Shown piece after piece: positions 9,469-17,978 of a stretch of 64,000 nt of DNA. Under the pieces are notes generated by a model. That model had not been told where the DNA came from. It did no database searches and saw only the letters and a list, made by a program, of their open reading frames with translations. Positions within the stretch are counted from its first letter, which is position 1, and each line of letters opens with the position of its first letter. This stretch comes from UBA2108 sp002713215 (GTDB lineage Bacteria; Bacteroidota; Bacteroidia; Flavobacteriales_G; Salibacteraceae): positions 41,530 to 105,529 of the forward strand of contig CALAPY010000060.1 of assembly GCA_937891015.1 (NCBI GenBank), given 5' to 3'. Made by a program: the position numbers and the translations under genes.

Positions 9469-10602
9469 CTAATTAAAGAACCTTCTTTGTCTATATATTT
9501 CATTTGAAACTAGGTTAACCAGCTTTTCTCCACTCCGTTGTACCATAAAAGAATTGGATGGAAACGGTTTTTTCTTTCTTTTCAACGCATTTTTTTGTTT
9601 TGAACTTAGTGCTCGTAAATCGCCACTGGCTGTAGAATAATTATAAACATATGAAAACCGGGCCACCAACTGTTTCTGGTATAGGGTGCTTCCTTTTTCA
9701 TTATCAATTATTAAAAAATAAACCCCTTGTGTTGAAGCCTTTCGTTGAGTGTATTTCTTAATGGTAGCCTTAATGATTTTATAAACAGGGACCCTTTCTA
9801 TCTTTCCTTCTGCATTTTTTTTGTTTTCATAATGATCAATAATTTTTTTTTCAGCGACTGTACTAACTACGCTTTCCCGGTTTCGCGATACTGTTATTTC
9901 GTTGAAGGTGCATAAAACCGTGTAGTTTATTTCCTGGTCTATTTCATAATTTGTCCAATAATCTACCCACATACCTAGCTTATTGTTCCTGCTAAAGGAT
10001 AAATTGGATAAGTCAATTCTTGTTTTCTCTGGTATGCTAACCCCCTTTTGTTCATCCAGTTGAAGGGCAACTGAAACTTTACCCTTGGAAACGCAGTAGC
10101 TTATTAGTGAATCCAGTTGATCTATTTCGCAGTTGTATTGACGTGTCTTTTGCCATTTTGAATAAGCTTGTCGATATCCGATTTTGGTCTGTTTCTCCAT
10201 CAGTTCTTCTGCTAGGTCAGTGTACGCAATGCAGAGGTTTTTTTGAGCATTTTGCATTTCACCGGAAGGAACATGATAAGCCAGGGGAGCTGAAAGGTTA
10301 GCATTTTCTAATTGCCGATCCCGGTCTTTCATTTTAGCGTAGGTATTGTAAATCATTTCCCAAGTCGCAGGGCTTTCCTCCAGTTCATAGAATGACCTAA
10401 GGTCGGCCAAATCCATTTTCTGGGCCAGTTGGTAAGCTTTTATTACGTTCTTTTGAGCTACAGCGTCGTTGGGGGTTTTTTCTAATTTTTGAATGCCTTT
10501 GTGAATGGCATGGTCATATTGTCCATTTTCAATTAATTCGTCCACGTTAGCGCATGACCCCAGGCAACCCAGGAAAAGAAAAAACAGTAAATACTTTGCC
10601 AT
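9469..10602 (-). CDS. Lipoprotein with TPR-like helices
   Basis: The ATG at 10602 gives MAKYLLFFLFLGCLGSC, a lipoprotein signal peptide with lipobox LGSC. An upstream start at 10644 would overlap the deacetylase gene and bury the signal peptide. The mature part of about 360 residues begins with helical repeat-like sequence (NGQYDHAIHKGIQKLEKTPND) similar to a TPR. It then turns into a beta-rich C-terminal half without recognisable motifs. It probably sits in the outer membrane facing the periplasm. It lies 4 nt after the deacetylase gene and ends 2 nt from the stop of the convergent barrel gene. I do not recognise a specific family. Confidence 0.7.
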   Translation of the reverse strand: MAKYLLFFLFLGCLGSCANVDELIENGQYDHAIHKGIQKLEKTPNDAVAQKNVIKAYQLAQKMDLADLRSFYELEESPATWEMIYNTYAKMKDRDRQLENANLSAPLAYHVPSGEMQNAQKNLCIAYTDLAEELMEKQTKIGYRQAYSKWQKTRQYNCEIDQLDSLISYCVSKGKVSVALQLDEQKGVSIPEKTRIDLSNLSFSRNNKLGMWVDYWTNYEIDQEINYTVLCTFNEITVSRNRESVVSTVAEKKIIDHYENKKNAEGKIERVPVYKIIKATIKKYTQRKASTQGVYFLIIDNEKGSTLYQKQLVARFSYVYNYSTASGDLRALSSKQKNALKRKKKPFPSNSFMVQRSGEKLVNLVSNEIYRQRRFFN

Positions 10603-10606
10603 GTTA

Positions 10607-11227
10607 TCAATCAAAAGTTGGCAATGCTTCAAATTTAAAGCCAAGATTTGAGTAATGAGATAAAACCATTGGAAGCAACTGTTTTAGCTTTTTTTCAGCC
10701 TTTACACTATCGTGAAAAACTAAGATACTGCCGGCTTTTGAGTATTTGGTTATGTGCTTAAAACACTGTTTGACCGACAGTTTTTTGTTAAAGTCTCCAG
10801 TTAGAACATCCCAAAGAACCACCCGTAGTGCTTCATCTATTTTTTGCAATTGGTTGTTGTTGATTTTTCCGTAAGGAGGCCTAAATAACCGGGCGCTGTA
10901 TACCTGCTGGAAGCGGGTTACGTTCTTTAGGTATTCCGGGGTTTTGGTTTTCCAACCATTCAAATGATTATGACTGTGGTTGCCTATTTTATGCTCTTCG
11001 TTTTCCAATCGTGGAATAAAATCAAGGTTCTTTTCCAGGTTTTCACCTACGCAAAAAAACGTAGCTTTTGCCTTGTGCTGATTCAATTGGTCAAGCACCC
11101 ACGGGGTAATTTTAGGGTGAGGGCCATCGTCAAAAGTTAGGTATAGTATTTTTTCTTCACGGGAAAGATGAAATACTACCTGGGGGAAAAGTTTAGCAAC
11201 AGAGTCCGGTGTATGATACAATAGCAC
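10607..11227 (-). CDS. Polysaccharide deacetylase (NodB/CE4 family)
   Basis: A metal-dependent de-N-acetylase of chitin- or peptidoglycan-type sugars. The CE4 motifs appear in order: TFDDGP at residues 31-36 (base and metal Asp), HSHNH at 84-88 (metal His), RPPYGK at 116-121, WDVLTGD from 139, and LVFHDS at 169-174 (catalytic His172). The length of 206 residues is essentially a bare catalytic domain. No clear signal peptide is visible, so it may act in the cytoplasm or have a start misplaced. The start codon is GTG at 11227. The lipoprotein gene follows 4 nt downstream in the same operon. Confidence 0.88.
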   Translation of the reverse strand: MLLYHTPDSVAKLFPQVVFHLSREEKILYLTFDDGPHPKITPWVLDQLNQHKAKATFFCVGENLEKNLDFIPRLENEEHKIGNHSHNHLNGWKTKTPEYLKNVTRFQQVYSARLFRPPYGKINNNQLQKIDEALRVVLWDVLTGDFNKKLSVKQCFKHITKYSKAGSILVFHDSVKAEKKLKQLLPMVLSHYSNLGFKFEALPTFD

Positions 11228-11231
11228 CGAC

Positions 11232-11239
11232 CAAATTTA
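11232..11239 (-). promoter_or_regulatory. Bacteroidota -7 element upstream of the polysaccharide deacetylase gene
   Basis: On the minus strand the sequence reads TAAATTTG, an exact match to TAnnTTTG. It ends only 4 nt before the GTG, so the transcript would be nearly leaderless or the true start lies further in. No clear -33 TTTG was confirmed. Confidence 0.35.
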
Positions 11240-11274
11240 CATTTTGTCCTTTAGAGAATTCAGGTAAGGATAAT

Positions 11275-14200
11275 TTACTTATGCTTAACCGAAAACTCGG
11301 TTTCAAGGCGCTTAAAATTCTCCTCTATTTGAGCAGTTAATTCGTCATCAGGAAGATATTGTTTCGACAATAAGTTCACTCGATACAGAATTGAAACCGC
11401 TTGCTGAGAGTTGTTTTTAACCGAATTGTAGTGCTCAGTTTTTAGACCCATGTAGTAATCGGATTCAGCAGTATAAGAATTGGACATGCTTTCCAGGATC
11501 TGCTTTCCTTTTTCCTTTTCATCCAACTTAAAATATAGCTCCGCGATAGGAAGCATAAAATAGTTATACGGGACATTGTATTCTGGCATTTCCTCTTGGC
11601 ATTTGTCCAGGACCTCAATAGCCATGCCTTTCTTCCCTTCTGTTAGAAGTTGATCGGCACAACGTGCAAAATTGTTTCTAAGGTTCATACACATTCTTAA
11701 GATATTATGATCGACGTAAACATCTCGTCCCTTAACATTACCATAGGAAAAGTTATTCATAAGGTTGTCGTACATAATGGCACTGTTTACATACCCAGTC
11801 TGACCATCTGGGCTTGTGCCTTTAAATGGTACTAGTCTATAAGCAAGTCCCTCAAGCTGGAAGTATTCCTTCAATCCTAGATACGCGCCATCCCCTGTAG
11901 TAATTGCAAAATAGACGGGGCGATCCCAATTAAAATGAGCCAATAGATCCAACATAAGAATGTCTTTTTTAAGCAAGAAGTTTTTAGTTATCGACCATCT
12001 TAATTCAGGAAGAACTTCGCCTGCTTTTTCTGATGAAACGGTTCCGTTGGTCAATACCTTTTGGGTATCCACTTTCAAAGAATATAGTTTGGTTGGAGAA
12101 TAATTCATTCTTCGTTGGTTACCCAACATTGCTTTGTTTTTGTCATTTGTTACGAATTCAACAATTCGCTTGACATCAACATACTCTTTTTTCTCATTTC
12201 GGTCAATTACCGGTACATAGTCCCTTGTTCCTTGTCTATACTTTGGTTCCGGAATCGTAAATGGTGTTGGCTTTGAATCATAAGCTGCACGTTTCATCTG
12301 GTTTATATACCAATCGGTATTGAGCAGGCTCAAGTTAACTACACGAACATCGGTTCTATACTCTTCAACCTCCTGTACGTACCAAAGCGGGAATGTATCG
12401 TTGTCACCGTTAGTAAACAGAACGGCATCTTTTTCACAACTGTCGAGGTACATTTTGGCGAACTCAAGAGCGGTGTATCGATTCGATCGATCGTGGTCGT
12501 CCCAGTTGTCTTTGGCCATAAGGCCAGGAACTGAGACCAAGCAGATTAGAGTAGCAAGCCCGCCTGCAATAACCTGATTGCTCTTAACTTTTTCAGCTAT
12601 AAAGCTGATAATTCCCATAACCCCTAATCCAATCCAAATGGTGTAAGCATAAAAAGACCCAGCATATGCATAATCTCGCTCCCTTGGTTGATAAGGATAT
12701 TGATTCAGGTATAGAATAATTGCCATTCCCGTGAAAAAGAACAGAAGTGTTACTAAAACAAAGTCCCTTTTTGAACGATTGAACTGAAAGAACAAGCCTA
12801 TCAGACCCAATAAAAAGGGTAGCATGTAATACTTGTTTCTCGATTTATTATCACTCAGAAACGCGGGTAGATTTTTTTGAGAGCCTAGTCGGGCGCCGTC
12901 CAAAAATCCTATTCCACTTATCCAGTTGCCATCTATTACGTTTGAATGTCCCTGAACATCGCTTTGACGTCCGGCAAAGTTCCACATGAAGTAGCGGATA
13001 TACATCCAGTTGACCTGATGCCTAAAAAAGAATTTCAGGTTTTCCATGAACTTAGGCTTTCGAATGGTCTCCGTTTTTCCACTTACCGTACGGTATTTAA
13101 TTGGCTTACCTTTGAATTCCGACCAACTCTTGTAGGCTCCGATATGCCTGGCTTCCTGACTCCACATTCGTGGGAAGACTGTCATAAACTCCTTGGCATA
13201 ATTAGGAACTGAACCTTTTTTGTCGTCAGACACAATGTATTCACCGTTTTCCAAATCTCGGAACCATTGTTTTTCACCATCTATATATGGCTTTTTATTA
13301 TCAAGAGGAGTGTTAAAGTAATGTCCATAGGCTAATGGTTGAGCACCATATTGTTCACGGTTTAAATAGGACAGTAATGAAAACATATTTTCTGGATCGT
13401 TTTCATCCATTGGTGGATTGGCATTTGAGCGAACCACAACCATGGTATAAGAGGAATATCCAATTATAATTACAGTTAAGCAAAGAAGCCCTGTATTAAC
13501 CTCTTTCAAGTTAATTTTAGGGATCATAACAAATACTGCTGTCACAGTTGCAGCGGCAACAAGCCCCATTGTAGATACCGATCCTACCAAGAATGAAAGG
13601 GCAACCAGCACAGCTAACAACAACCACTTATTAGAATTTTTTTGGTGGGTAAGGTAAATACCAAAAACCAACGCAGAAACCATTAATGTTATGTGCAGTA
13701 TGGCACCCGTATTAAAAGGCAAGTTAAGCGAATTAACAAAAACGAGCTCAAACTTACTAGCCATTTCTACAATACCCGGAATTACACCCTTTTGTACAAA
13801 CCCTAGAATAATTACAGAAATTAAAAATGTAAGAATCGTACCCTTAATACTGGGTTTAAATTTCTTGAAGTAATATACAAATGCAATAGTTGGAATTGCA
13901 AGTAAGTTCAGTAAGTGAACCCCGATTGAGAGTCCCATTAAGTAGGCAATAAAAATTAGCCAATGGTCTGCTCCTTTTTCTTCGGATACTTGTTCCCAAC
14001 GTAGAATCGCCCAAAACACGATAGCCGTAAATAATGAAGACATCGCATAAACCTCAGCCTCAACTGCTGAAAACCAAAACGTATCACTAAAAGTATAAGC
14101 AAGAGAACCTACCAGCGAGGAACCAAGAACAGCAACCGTATGTCCTGTATTCCATTCCTCCGAAGTCTTCTTCACAATTTTCTTACCCAGTGCACTTATG

Positions 14201-14490
14201 GTCCAAAACAAAAATAAAATAGTGAATGAGCTTGAAAGTGCCGAAATGAGATTTACCATGTAAGCTGCTTGTTCAGGAGCAGTCCACATGGAGAAAAAGC
14301 GACCAATCATTAAAAACAATGGTGCTCCTGGCGGATGACCAATTTGTAGCTTATAACTACATGCGATAAACTCACCACAATCCCAGAAACTGACGGTGGG
14401 TTCCATGGTTGATACATATACAAAGGTTGCAATTGCGAAGGCAATCCACCCTCCAATAATATCTAGCTTTCTGAAATTCATGTCTTTCAT
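11275..14490 (-). CDS. DUF2723 (GT117/TMEM260-like) membrane glycosyltransferase candidate
   Basis: A 1071-residue polytopic protein of the DUF2723 family, widespread in Bacteroidota. The family signature near the N-terminus is present: EPTVSFWDCGEF at 30-41 with Asp37 and Glu40, then QIGHPPGAPLFLMIGRFFS. About 13 hydrophobic segments occupy the first 700 residues. A soluble C-terminal part holds NGDNDTFPLWYVQEVE and helical TPR-like sequence near the end. Human TMEM260, a member of this family, is reported as a protein O-mannosyltransferase, so glycosylation of exported proteins is a fair inference; donor and targets are unknown. It is transcribed towards the deacetylase gene region but starts 321 nt from the next gene upstream. 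Confidence 0.85.
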   Translation of the reverse strand: MKDMNFRKLDIIGGWIAFAIATFVYVSTMEPTVSFWDCGEFIACSYKLQIGHPPGAPLFLMIGRFFSMWTAPEQAAYMVNLISALSSSFTILFLFWTISALGKKIVKKTSEEWNTGHTVAVLGSSLVGSLAYTFSDTFWFSAVEAEVYAMSSLFTAIVFWAILRWEQVSEEKGADHWLIFIAYLMGLSIGVHLLNLLAIPTIAFVYYFKKFKPSIKGTILTFLISVIILGFVQKGVIPGIVEMASKFELVFVNSLNLPFNTGAILHITLMVSALVFGIYLTHQKNSNKWLLLAVLVALSFLVGSVSTMGLVAAATVTAVFVMIPKINLKEVNTGLLCLTVIIIGYSSYTMVVVRSNANPPMDENDPENMFSLLSYLNREQYGAQPLAYGHYFNTPLDNKKPYIDGEKQWFRDLENGEYIVSDDKKGSVPNYAKEFMTVFPRMWSQEARHIGAYKSWSEFKGKPIKYRTVSGKTETIRKPKFMENLKFFFRHQVNWMYIRYFMWNFAGRQSDVQGHSNVIDGNWISGIGFLDGARLGSQKNLPAFLSDNKSRNKYYMLPFLLGLIGLFFQFNRSKRDFVLVTLLFFFTGMAIILYLNQYPYQPRERDYAYAGSFYAYTIWIGLGVMGIISFIAEKVKSNQVIAGGLATLICLVSVPGLMAKDNWDDHDRSNRYTALEFAKMYLDSCEKDAVLFTNGDNDTFPLWYVQEVEEYRTDVRVVNLSLLNTDWYINQMKRAAYDSKPTPFTIPEPKYRQGTRDYVPVIDRNEKKEYVDVKRIVEFVTNDKNKAMLGNQRRMNYSPTKLYSLKVDTQKVLTNGTVSSEKAGEVLPELRWSITKNFLLKKDILMLDLLAHFNWDRPVYFAITTGDGAYLGLKEYFQLEGLAYRLVPFKGTSPDGQTGYVNSAIMYDNLMNNFSYGNVKGRDVYVDHNILRMCMNLRNNFARCADQLLTEGKKGMAIEVLDKCQEEMPEYNVPYNYFMLPIAELYFKLDEKEKGKQILESMSNSYTAESDYYMGLKTEHYNSVKNNSQQAVSILYRVNLLSKQYLPDDELTAQIEENFKRLETEFSVKHK

Positions 14491-14556
14491 TGTTTGGCGC
14501 GAATTTAATTAATTGATGAAATATTATTATTTGTTTTTTATACCTTTAATTTTATC

Positions 14557-14564
14557 TATTTTTG
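14557..14564 (+). promoter_or_regulatory. Promoter -7 element for tRNA-Gln
   Basis: TATTTTTG matches the Bacteroidota TAnnTTTG consensus exactly and lies 25 nt before the tRNA. A TTTG at 14530-14533 sits 23 nt upstream in the expected -33 place. Confidence 0.55.
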
Positions 14565-14589
14565 CAGGCCCAAAATTATTGGGAAGTTT

Positions 14590-14662
14590 TGTCCCATGGT
14601 GTAATTGGCAACACGTCTGGTTTTGGTCCAGAAGAGTCTAGGTTCGAGACCTAGTGGGACAA
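14590..14662 (+). tRNA. tRNA-Gln(TTG)
   Basis: A 73-nt tRNA without encoded CCA. The acceptor TGTCCCA (14590-14596) pairs with TGGGACA (14655-14661), with discriminator A. The anticodon stem TCTGG/CCAGA encloses loop TTTTGGT, anticodon TTG. The T arm CTAGG/TTCGAGA/CCTAG is perfect. A terminator follows 3 nt later, so it is a single-gene unit. Confidence 0.95.
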
Positions 14663-14665
14663 CTA

Positions 14666-14693
14666 AAGCTTCACTTCCGTGAGGCTTTTTTTT
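14666..14693 (+). terminator. Intrinsic terminator after tRNA-Gln
   Basis: Stem AAGCTTCAC (14666-14674), loop TTCC, stem GTGAGGCTT (14679-14687, one G-T pair), followed by a T run to 14693. Confidence 0.8.
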
Positions 14694-14762
14694 ATTCGAA
14701 TAAATCTTAATCATTATCAAACGAACTCTGGTAGCTGATAAACTTACCGGCTAAAAAAGTTC

Positions 14763-14790
14763 AAAAAAAAACCCCGCCAGAAGCGAGGTT
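14763..14790 (-). terminator. Intrinsic terminator after the DUF4625 lipoprotein gene
   Basis: On the minus strand AACCTCGC, loop TTCT, GGCGGGGTT-type arm and nine T follow, with one T-G pair in the stem. It lies 21 nt past the stop codon at 14812. Confidence 0.8.
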
Positions 14791-14811
14791 CTATTAATCA
14801 AATATGTATTT

Positions 14812-15627
14812 CTAGTTTTCAAGTACTGCTGGTTGTTTCTTCTCGCCAGTATTTCCGGCTTTATCTTGTGCTTTAACAAGGATTTCAGCTGGCCAGTTAA
14901 GAACACTTCCACCTAAATTTTGAATCGTTACTTTAACATCACCTTTATAAGATTTAGGATCGGTAATAGAAGAATTGGCCACTTTCGCAGATCCAACCAG
15001 AACAGGAGAACCTGAATTTAAATTGTATATCTCAACGTCTATAAAATCCAATGCCTCATTATCACTCACATCAATGGTAATCGTATTTTCGAAACCAGAG
15101 TTTAACTTCCCATTAGTAGGAATCTTCACCGAAATAGCATTTACCATAGGCTTTTCAGTATCAGAAGGAGCCGAATCCTTAATTGTAATTTTTACCACTA
15201 CAGGATCAGAGACGTTATTTGCCGCATCTGTTGATGTGAAAGTCAAAGTGTATTCTCCAGCGGGCATAATTGCTGTAGAAACCGTTTGTGAAAACGAATG
15301 CTCAGTTCCGGTTACAGTTGTAATGGAATCTTTAAGCAATACAGGTCCAAGTTCAAATTTTACACTAAATGATTTTAACGCAGAATTATCATTTGCTTTA
15401 CCTGAGATTGTTAGCATATCTCCTTTATTTATTACTGCCCCTTCTGTAGGTGAGGTAACTGTAATAGTAGGTTTTGTAACATCTGCAGTAACAAACTCAC
15501 AGGAACCATCATCTTTTTTAGCATCTGCATTGTAATTAGTTGCCGAAGGATCAGTACAGCCCTTTTTACAACTTTCAAATGAAACAACCGTTCCAACAAC
15601 AACCAGTAACATTAATAATTTTTTCAT
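14812..15627 (-). CDS. DUF4625-type lipoprotein with Ig-like domains
   Basis: A 271-residue surface or periplasmic lipoprotein. The signal peptide MKKLLMLLVVVGTVVSFES is followed by Cys20. The mature start CKKGCTDPSATNYNADA and the KKDDGSC stretch form a short Cys/Asp motif common at the front of Bacteroidota lipoproteins. Two beta-sandwich domains follow, about 47-150 and 155-265, with Ig/cadherin-like strands (ISGKANDNSALKSFSVKF and FTSTDAANNVSDPVVVKI). Such proteins are structural or binding; no enzyme motif is visible. It is a single-gene unit with its own terminator. Confidence 0.78.
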   Translation of the reverse strand: MKKLLMLLVVVGTVVSFESCKKGCTDPSATNYNADAKKDDGSCEFVTADVTKPTITVTSPTEGAVINKGDMLTISGKANDNSALKSFSVKFELGPVLLKDSITTVTGTEHSFSQTVSTAIMPAGEYTLTFTSTDAANNVSDPVVVKITIKDSAPSDTEKPMVNAISVKIPTNGKLNSGFENTITIDVSDNEALDFIDVEIYNLNSGSPVLVGSAKVANSSITDPKSYKGDVKVTIQNLGGSVLNWPAEILVKAQDKAGNTGEKKQPAVLEN

Positions 15628-15829
15628 CTCTTAAATTTTTGATTTAACCATAAAAGTAATAAAATTTCGTTCGCTCTAACGCGGACACAAAGTAAGGGTT
15701 AATTTTTGAACTATTGAATTTGTTAAAAACAGCAAATAAAGGCCTTTATTTAGAATCGTTCCAGATACGAGTTAGATGACAATAGCGTGACAATCGAAAT
15801 TCAACATAGCCGCACCTTTGTTAAGGACT

Positions 15830-17068
15830 ATGAAGTCATTTCATTGCATATCATTTAATCACAAGAACATTGGAATAGATCTTATTGGAGATTTTCACAT
15901 TTCAATTGATAATCAGCCAGGTAGACTTGGCAGATTAAAGGATTTGGAGGTCTCCGAGTTTCTCTTTTTAAGTACCTGCAATCGAGTAGAATTATGGCTT
16001 AGGGCTGAAAAAGAGATGACTTCTGAGCTTTTGTTTGAGATCTTAACTGAAATTTATCCTTCTTTTTCTCCATTTCAACTTAATAATGCAGTAGAAAAGG
16101 CATGGGTATTTTCACATTTGGAAGGAGTTAATCATGCATTTCGTGTTGCGTCTTCGTTAGAATCTTTGGTAATTGGCGAACGGGAAATCTTAAGTCAATT
16201 CAGGGATGCCTACCATTTTTGCAGGGATCTTGGATTTACAGGTGACTTTATTCGAATCCTCTATAAGAAAACGGTAGAACTGGCTAAGCAGGTTTATACG
16301 GAAACGGATATTGCAACCCGGCCGGTTTCAGTAGTTAATCTTGCTTTCAGGCAATTAAGGGAATTCAACCCATCATTGACATCACAAATCGTATTCGTTG
16401 GTTCAGGAAAAACCAACCAGGCTATGGCAAAAAAGATGGTTAAGGTGGGCTATAGTGATTTTACCATTTACAACAGAACCCTGATCAATGCCAAAAAGAT
16501 GCAGGAAGGTTTTGGAGGAGAAGCGTTAGACCTTGAAAAACTTTCTGAACATAATAAACCAGCCGACATTGTGGTAACCTGTACTGGTTCAGAAGGACAC
16601 ATAATCGATAAAACGATTTTAGATAGTCTTTTGAAAAAGGAACCACAGAATTCAAATAAAATTACTGTTGTGGACCTGGCGGTTCCTGGTGATGTTTCGA
16701 AGGATATTCAGTCGGACCCAAGAATACAATATATAGCAATTGAGAATTTAAAGGACATTGCGGCCAGAAATCTTGAGGCAAGAAGAGGTGAGCTAGAGAA
16801 GTGTGAGCTTATTATATCGCAGGGGCTTGTTGATTTTGAAAGCCTTCATAAAGTTCGACAGGTAGAGCTTGTGATGAGAAAAGTGCCTATTCAGGTTAAG
16901 GAAATTCGAAAGCGTGCCACCGAAATAGTTTATGCTAAGGAAATTGCACAGCTGGATTCTAATTCAAGGGAAACACTAGAAAAGGTTCTTTCTTTTGTCG
17001 AAAAGAAATACATGAGTACTCCAATGTTGTTGGCAAAAGAAATTTTGTTGCAAGACGAATCTAAATAA
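15830..17068 (+). CDS. hemA: Glutamyl-tRNA reductase
   Basis: Reduces glutamyl-tRNA(Glu) to glutamate-1-semialdehyde, the first committed step of C5-pathway heme biosynthesis. From the ATG at 15830 the protein has 412 residues; a TTG at 15818 would add four. The catalytic Cys lies in LSTCNRVELW (about residue 50). ESLVIGEREILSQFRDAY and the NADPH-binding VFVGSGKTNQAMAKK (about 190) are in the usual order, and the C-terminal helical dimerisation domain ends in STPMLLAKEI. It leads the operon hemA-hemC-hemD, with 7 nt to hemC. Confidence 0.96.
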   Translation: MKSFHCISFNHKNIGIDLIGDFHISIDNQPGRLGRLKDLEVSEFLFLSTCNRVELWLRAEKEMTSELLFEILTEIYPSFSPFQLNNAVEKAWVFSHLEGVNHAFRVASSLESLVIGEREILSQFRDAYHFCRDLGFTGDFIRILYKKTVELAKQVYTETDIATRPVSVVNLAFRQLREFNPSLTSQIVFVGSGKTNQAMAKKMVKVGYSDFTIYNRTLINAKKMQEGFGGEALDLEKLSEHNKPADIVVTCTGSEGHIIDKTILDSLLKKEPQNSNKITVVDLAVPGDVSKDIQSDPRIQYIAIENLKDIAARNLEARRGELEKCELIISQGLVDFESLHKVRQVELVMRKVPIQVKEIRKRATEIVYAKEIAQLDSNSRETLEKVLSFVEKKYMSTPMLLAKEILLQDESK

Positions 17069-17075
17069 TCCCAGG

Positions 17076-17978
17076 TTGAAAATAAGAATTGGTACACGGG
17101 GAAGCAGGTTGGCTCTTTGGCAGGCTAACAAAACTAAAATGCTTCTTGAAGACCTCGGAGTTGAGGTTGAAATTATTGTGATTAAAACCCAGGGAGATAA
17201 AATTCAGCATCTGAGTTTTGACAAAATGGAAGGCAAAGGCTTCTTTACCAAAGAAATTGAAGAAAAGCTTCTAAACAATGAGATAGACCTGGCGGTTCAC
17301 TCCCATAAAGATTTGGAAACGGAAGAACCGGAAGGGTTAAAAATCGTAGCAGTTTCCAGTCGGGCAAACCCTTCTGATATATTGCTAATTAGGAACGAAT
17401 GCATTGATCCTGAAAAGCGATTTGGCCTTAGTGAGAAAGCAAAGGTTGGCACCTCGTCGGCCAGGAGAGTATCCCAACTTAAATTCTTTAGACCTGATCT
17501 TGAACTTTCTGAGTTAAGAGGAAATGTTCCTACCAGAATTGAGAAATTACGTGAAGGAAAGTACGATGCAATCATGCTTGCTCGCGCCGGGGTTGAGCGA
17601 CTAGAGCTTGATGTAACTGATCTTCACCTTGAAATACTTGAACCACATGAGTTCGTCCCCGCTCCGGCTCAGGGAGTGCTAGCATGGCAAGCCCGTACGA
17701 ATGACCAAGAGACTATAAGTATTGTGAGCCAGTTGAATGATTCGAACGTTTCAGAACGAATTAATGTGGAACGAGGAATTTTAAAGGCCTGCGAAGGTGG
17801 GTGCCAATTGCCGTTAGGTGTTTATTGTACAAACGACCATGAATTTAAACTATGGGTATCTTATGCCCAGGATTTGAACTCACCGGTGAATCGATTTCAT
17901 CTTACCAATACAAATCCTGATGAGTTAATCTCTGAAGCACTCCAAATTATTAAGGAGGAGCAAAAAAAAAAGTTCTAA
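17076..17978 (+). CDS. hemC: Porphobilinogen deaminase (hydroxymethylbilane synthase)
   Basis: Polymerises four porphobilinogens into hydroxymethylbilane. The protein has 300 residues; the start is TTG at 17076, directly before KIRIGTRGSRLALWQ. The catalytic Asp is in HSHKDL (about 79), the Arg-rich substrate segment is GTSSARR (125-131), and the dipyrromethane cofactor Cys is residue 243 in EGGCQLPLG. The last codons CAA AAA AAA AAG TTC TAA contain an A10 run and an A AAA AAG heptamer in the zero frame. A slip of -1 there leads straight into the hemD frame, so a HemC-HemD fusion product is possible. Confidence 0.96.
   Translation: MKIRIGTRGSRLALWQANKTKMLLEDLGVEVEIIVIKTQGDKIQHLSFDKMEGKGFFTKEIEEKLLNNEIDLAVHSHKDLETEEPEGLKIVAVSSRANPSDILLIRNECIDPEKRFGLSEKAKVGTSSARRVSQLKFFRPDLELSELRGNVPTRIEKLREGKYDAIMLARAGVERLELDVTDLHLEILEPHEFVPAPAQGVLAWQARTNDQETISIVSQLNDSNVSERINVERGILKACEGGCQLPLGVYCTNDHEFKLWVSYAQDLNSPVNRFHLTNTNPDELISEALQIIKEEQKKKF
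17953..17972 (+). promoter_or_regulatory. Candidate frameshift or slippage site joining hemC to hemD
   Basis: AGGAGG (17953-17958) is followed after 7 nt by the heptamer A AAA AAG (17966-17972), phased so that AAA and AAG are zero-frame hemC codons, inside a run of ten A (17962-17971). After a -1 slip the next codon is GTT at 17972, which begins the conserved HemD N-terminus VLITRE. The layout resembles the E. coli dnaX site (Shine-Dalgarno-like element plus A AAA AAG). RNA polymerase slippage on A10 would give the same result. A homopolymer error in the sequence is the main alternative. Confidence 0.5.

Noticed and set aside
3293..14662. tRNA-Ser and tRNA-Gln as integration sites
   Set aside because: No integrase and no repeat of the tRNA 3' ends was seen nearby.
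14975..15535. A 186-codon plus-strand frame over the DUF4625 gene
   Set aside because: It is antisense to a clear lipoprotein gene, with biased composition only.
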